In this document: in pieces, positions 63,761 to 64,000 of the stretch
Layout: every line of letters starts with the position of its first letter
Position numbering within the stretch: the stretch's first letter is position 1
DNA from: Crocinitomix catalasitica ATCC 23190
GTDB lineage: Bacteria > Bacteroidota > Bacteroidia > Flavobacteriales_D > Crocinitomicaceae
Reading direction: 5' to 3'
DNA: 64,000 nucleotides
NCBI RefSeq assembly: GCF_000621625.1
Contig: NZ_JHXV01000018.1
Coordinates: forward strand, 1 to 64,000
Made by a program: the position numbers and the translations under genes
The notes under the pieces: model-generated
The model's database searches: none
Seen by the model: only the letters and a program-made list of their open reading frames with translations
Told to the model about the DNA's origin: nothing

Positions 63761-64000
63761 ATGAAAACATTAAATATATTTTTATTATTCATTAGTTTAT
63801 TAATTGTAAGTGCTCCTCTGCACGCAAGTACAACTGCTGAGCCAACGAAAAAAATAGCCTTGGTAAAAGGTGATGAAAAATTGTACAACGGAACTTGTTT
63901 TGGTCAAAATGTAGATTTTTCAGATATGATTTTTAAAGTTGTTTATGAAGGTGAAGTTGCTGATAATTATAAAGTTATTGGTGGGATTATTTACTTAAAG
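63761..64000 (+). CDS. Paralogue of the 62881 gene, cut by the window edge
   Basis: 80 codons to the edge with no stop. It starts MKTLNIFLLFISLLIVS and continues AEPTKKIALVKGDEKLYNGTCF and DNYKVIGGIIYLK, aligned with the upstream protein throughout (EKIAIINGIHHYYDGVCF, DNYKIIEGIIYLK). The 40 bases before both ATGs are also alike (TATCTTAC here, TACCTTAC there). This is a recent tandem duplication. The C-terminus is outside the window. Confidence 0.7.
   Translation, partial: MKTLNIFLLFISLLIVSAPLHASTTAEPTKKIALVKGDEKLYNGTCFGQNVDFSDMIFKVVYEGEVADNYKVIGGIIYLK

Overview
The window reads as chromosome of a marine, AT-rich Bacteroidota, most likely order Flavobacteriales (Crocinitomicaceae/Cryomorphaceae-like); this is inferred from gene content. 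Supporting signs are gldF/gldG, the bamD-rpoZ-coaBC-DUF4835-recN order, at least seven secreted proteins with type IX secretion (T9SS) C-terminal sorting domains, a SusC/SusD pair, and Bacteroidetes-type promoters (-7 element TAnnTTTG). Lipoprotein signals are frequent.

Layout. 1-0.24 kb: the end of an IS481-like element. 0.3-7.5 kb: a small lipoprotein, the gldF-gldG-DUF4340 operon, a cysteine desulfurase, a LAS-type murein peptidase and an outer-membrane barrel. 7.8-16.7 kb (minus strand): a PNGase F-like secreted amidase with a LamG insertion, DUF423, recN, DUF4835, coaBC, rpoZ and bamD. 16.9-26.7 kb: a serine palmitoyltransferase-type enzyme, two paralogous T9SS proteins, thioredoxin, menE, a CPBP protease, an alpha/beta hydrolase, a YbdG-like MscS channel and a YwqK-like lipoprotein. 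26.9 kb: initiator tRNA. 27-31.6 kb: an unexplained GC-richer block, a decayed GIY-YIG gene, a lipoprotein and a T9SS type B protein.

31.8-47.9 kb is an alginate utilisation locus. A tandem PL7 lyase cuts alginate, and SusC/SusD import oligomers. KdgF converts unsaturated monouronate to DEH, an SDR reduces DEH to KDG, KdgK phosphorylates it, and Eda splits KDPG to pyruvate and glyceraldehyde-3-phosphate, which meets GAPDH. Methylglyoxal synthase sits beside Eda. Two regulators are encoded. A FadR/GntR protein fits tandem 13-bp TTGGTnnACCAA-type sites that overlap the susC and PL7 promoters. A NUDIX-winged-helix (NrtR-like) protein is flanked by two TGTCA-N3-TGACA palindromes. This two-operator logic is the most system-like observation in the window.

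48-64 kb is accessory and variable. It holds large T9SS proteins (SBBP repeats, FG-GAP repeats), two copies of a 52-bp direct repeat bracketing one T9SS gene and a gene fragment, a second MscS channel, and a family of ~113-aa lipoproteins (three here, a fourth at 0.3 kb), one interrupted by a single in-frame stop. A tandem pair of unknown exported proteins ends the window; the second is cut off by the edge.

All calls come from reading sequence and motif recognition; no database search was run.
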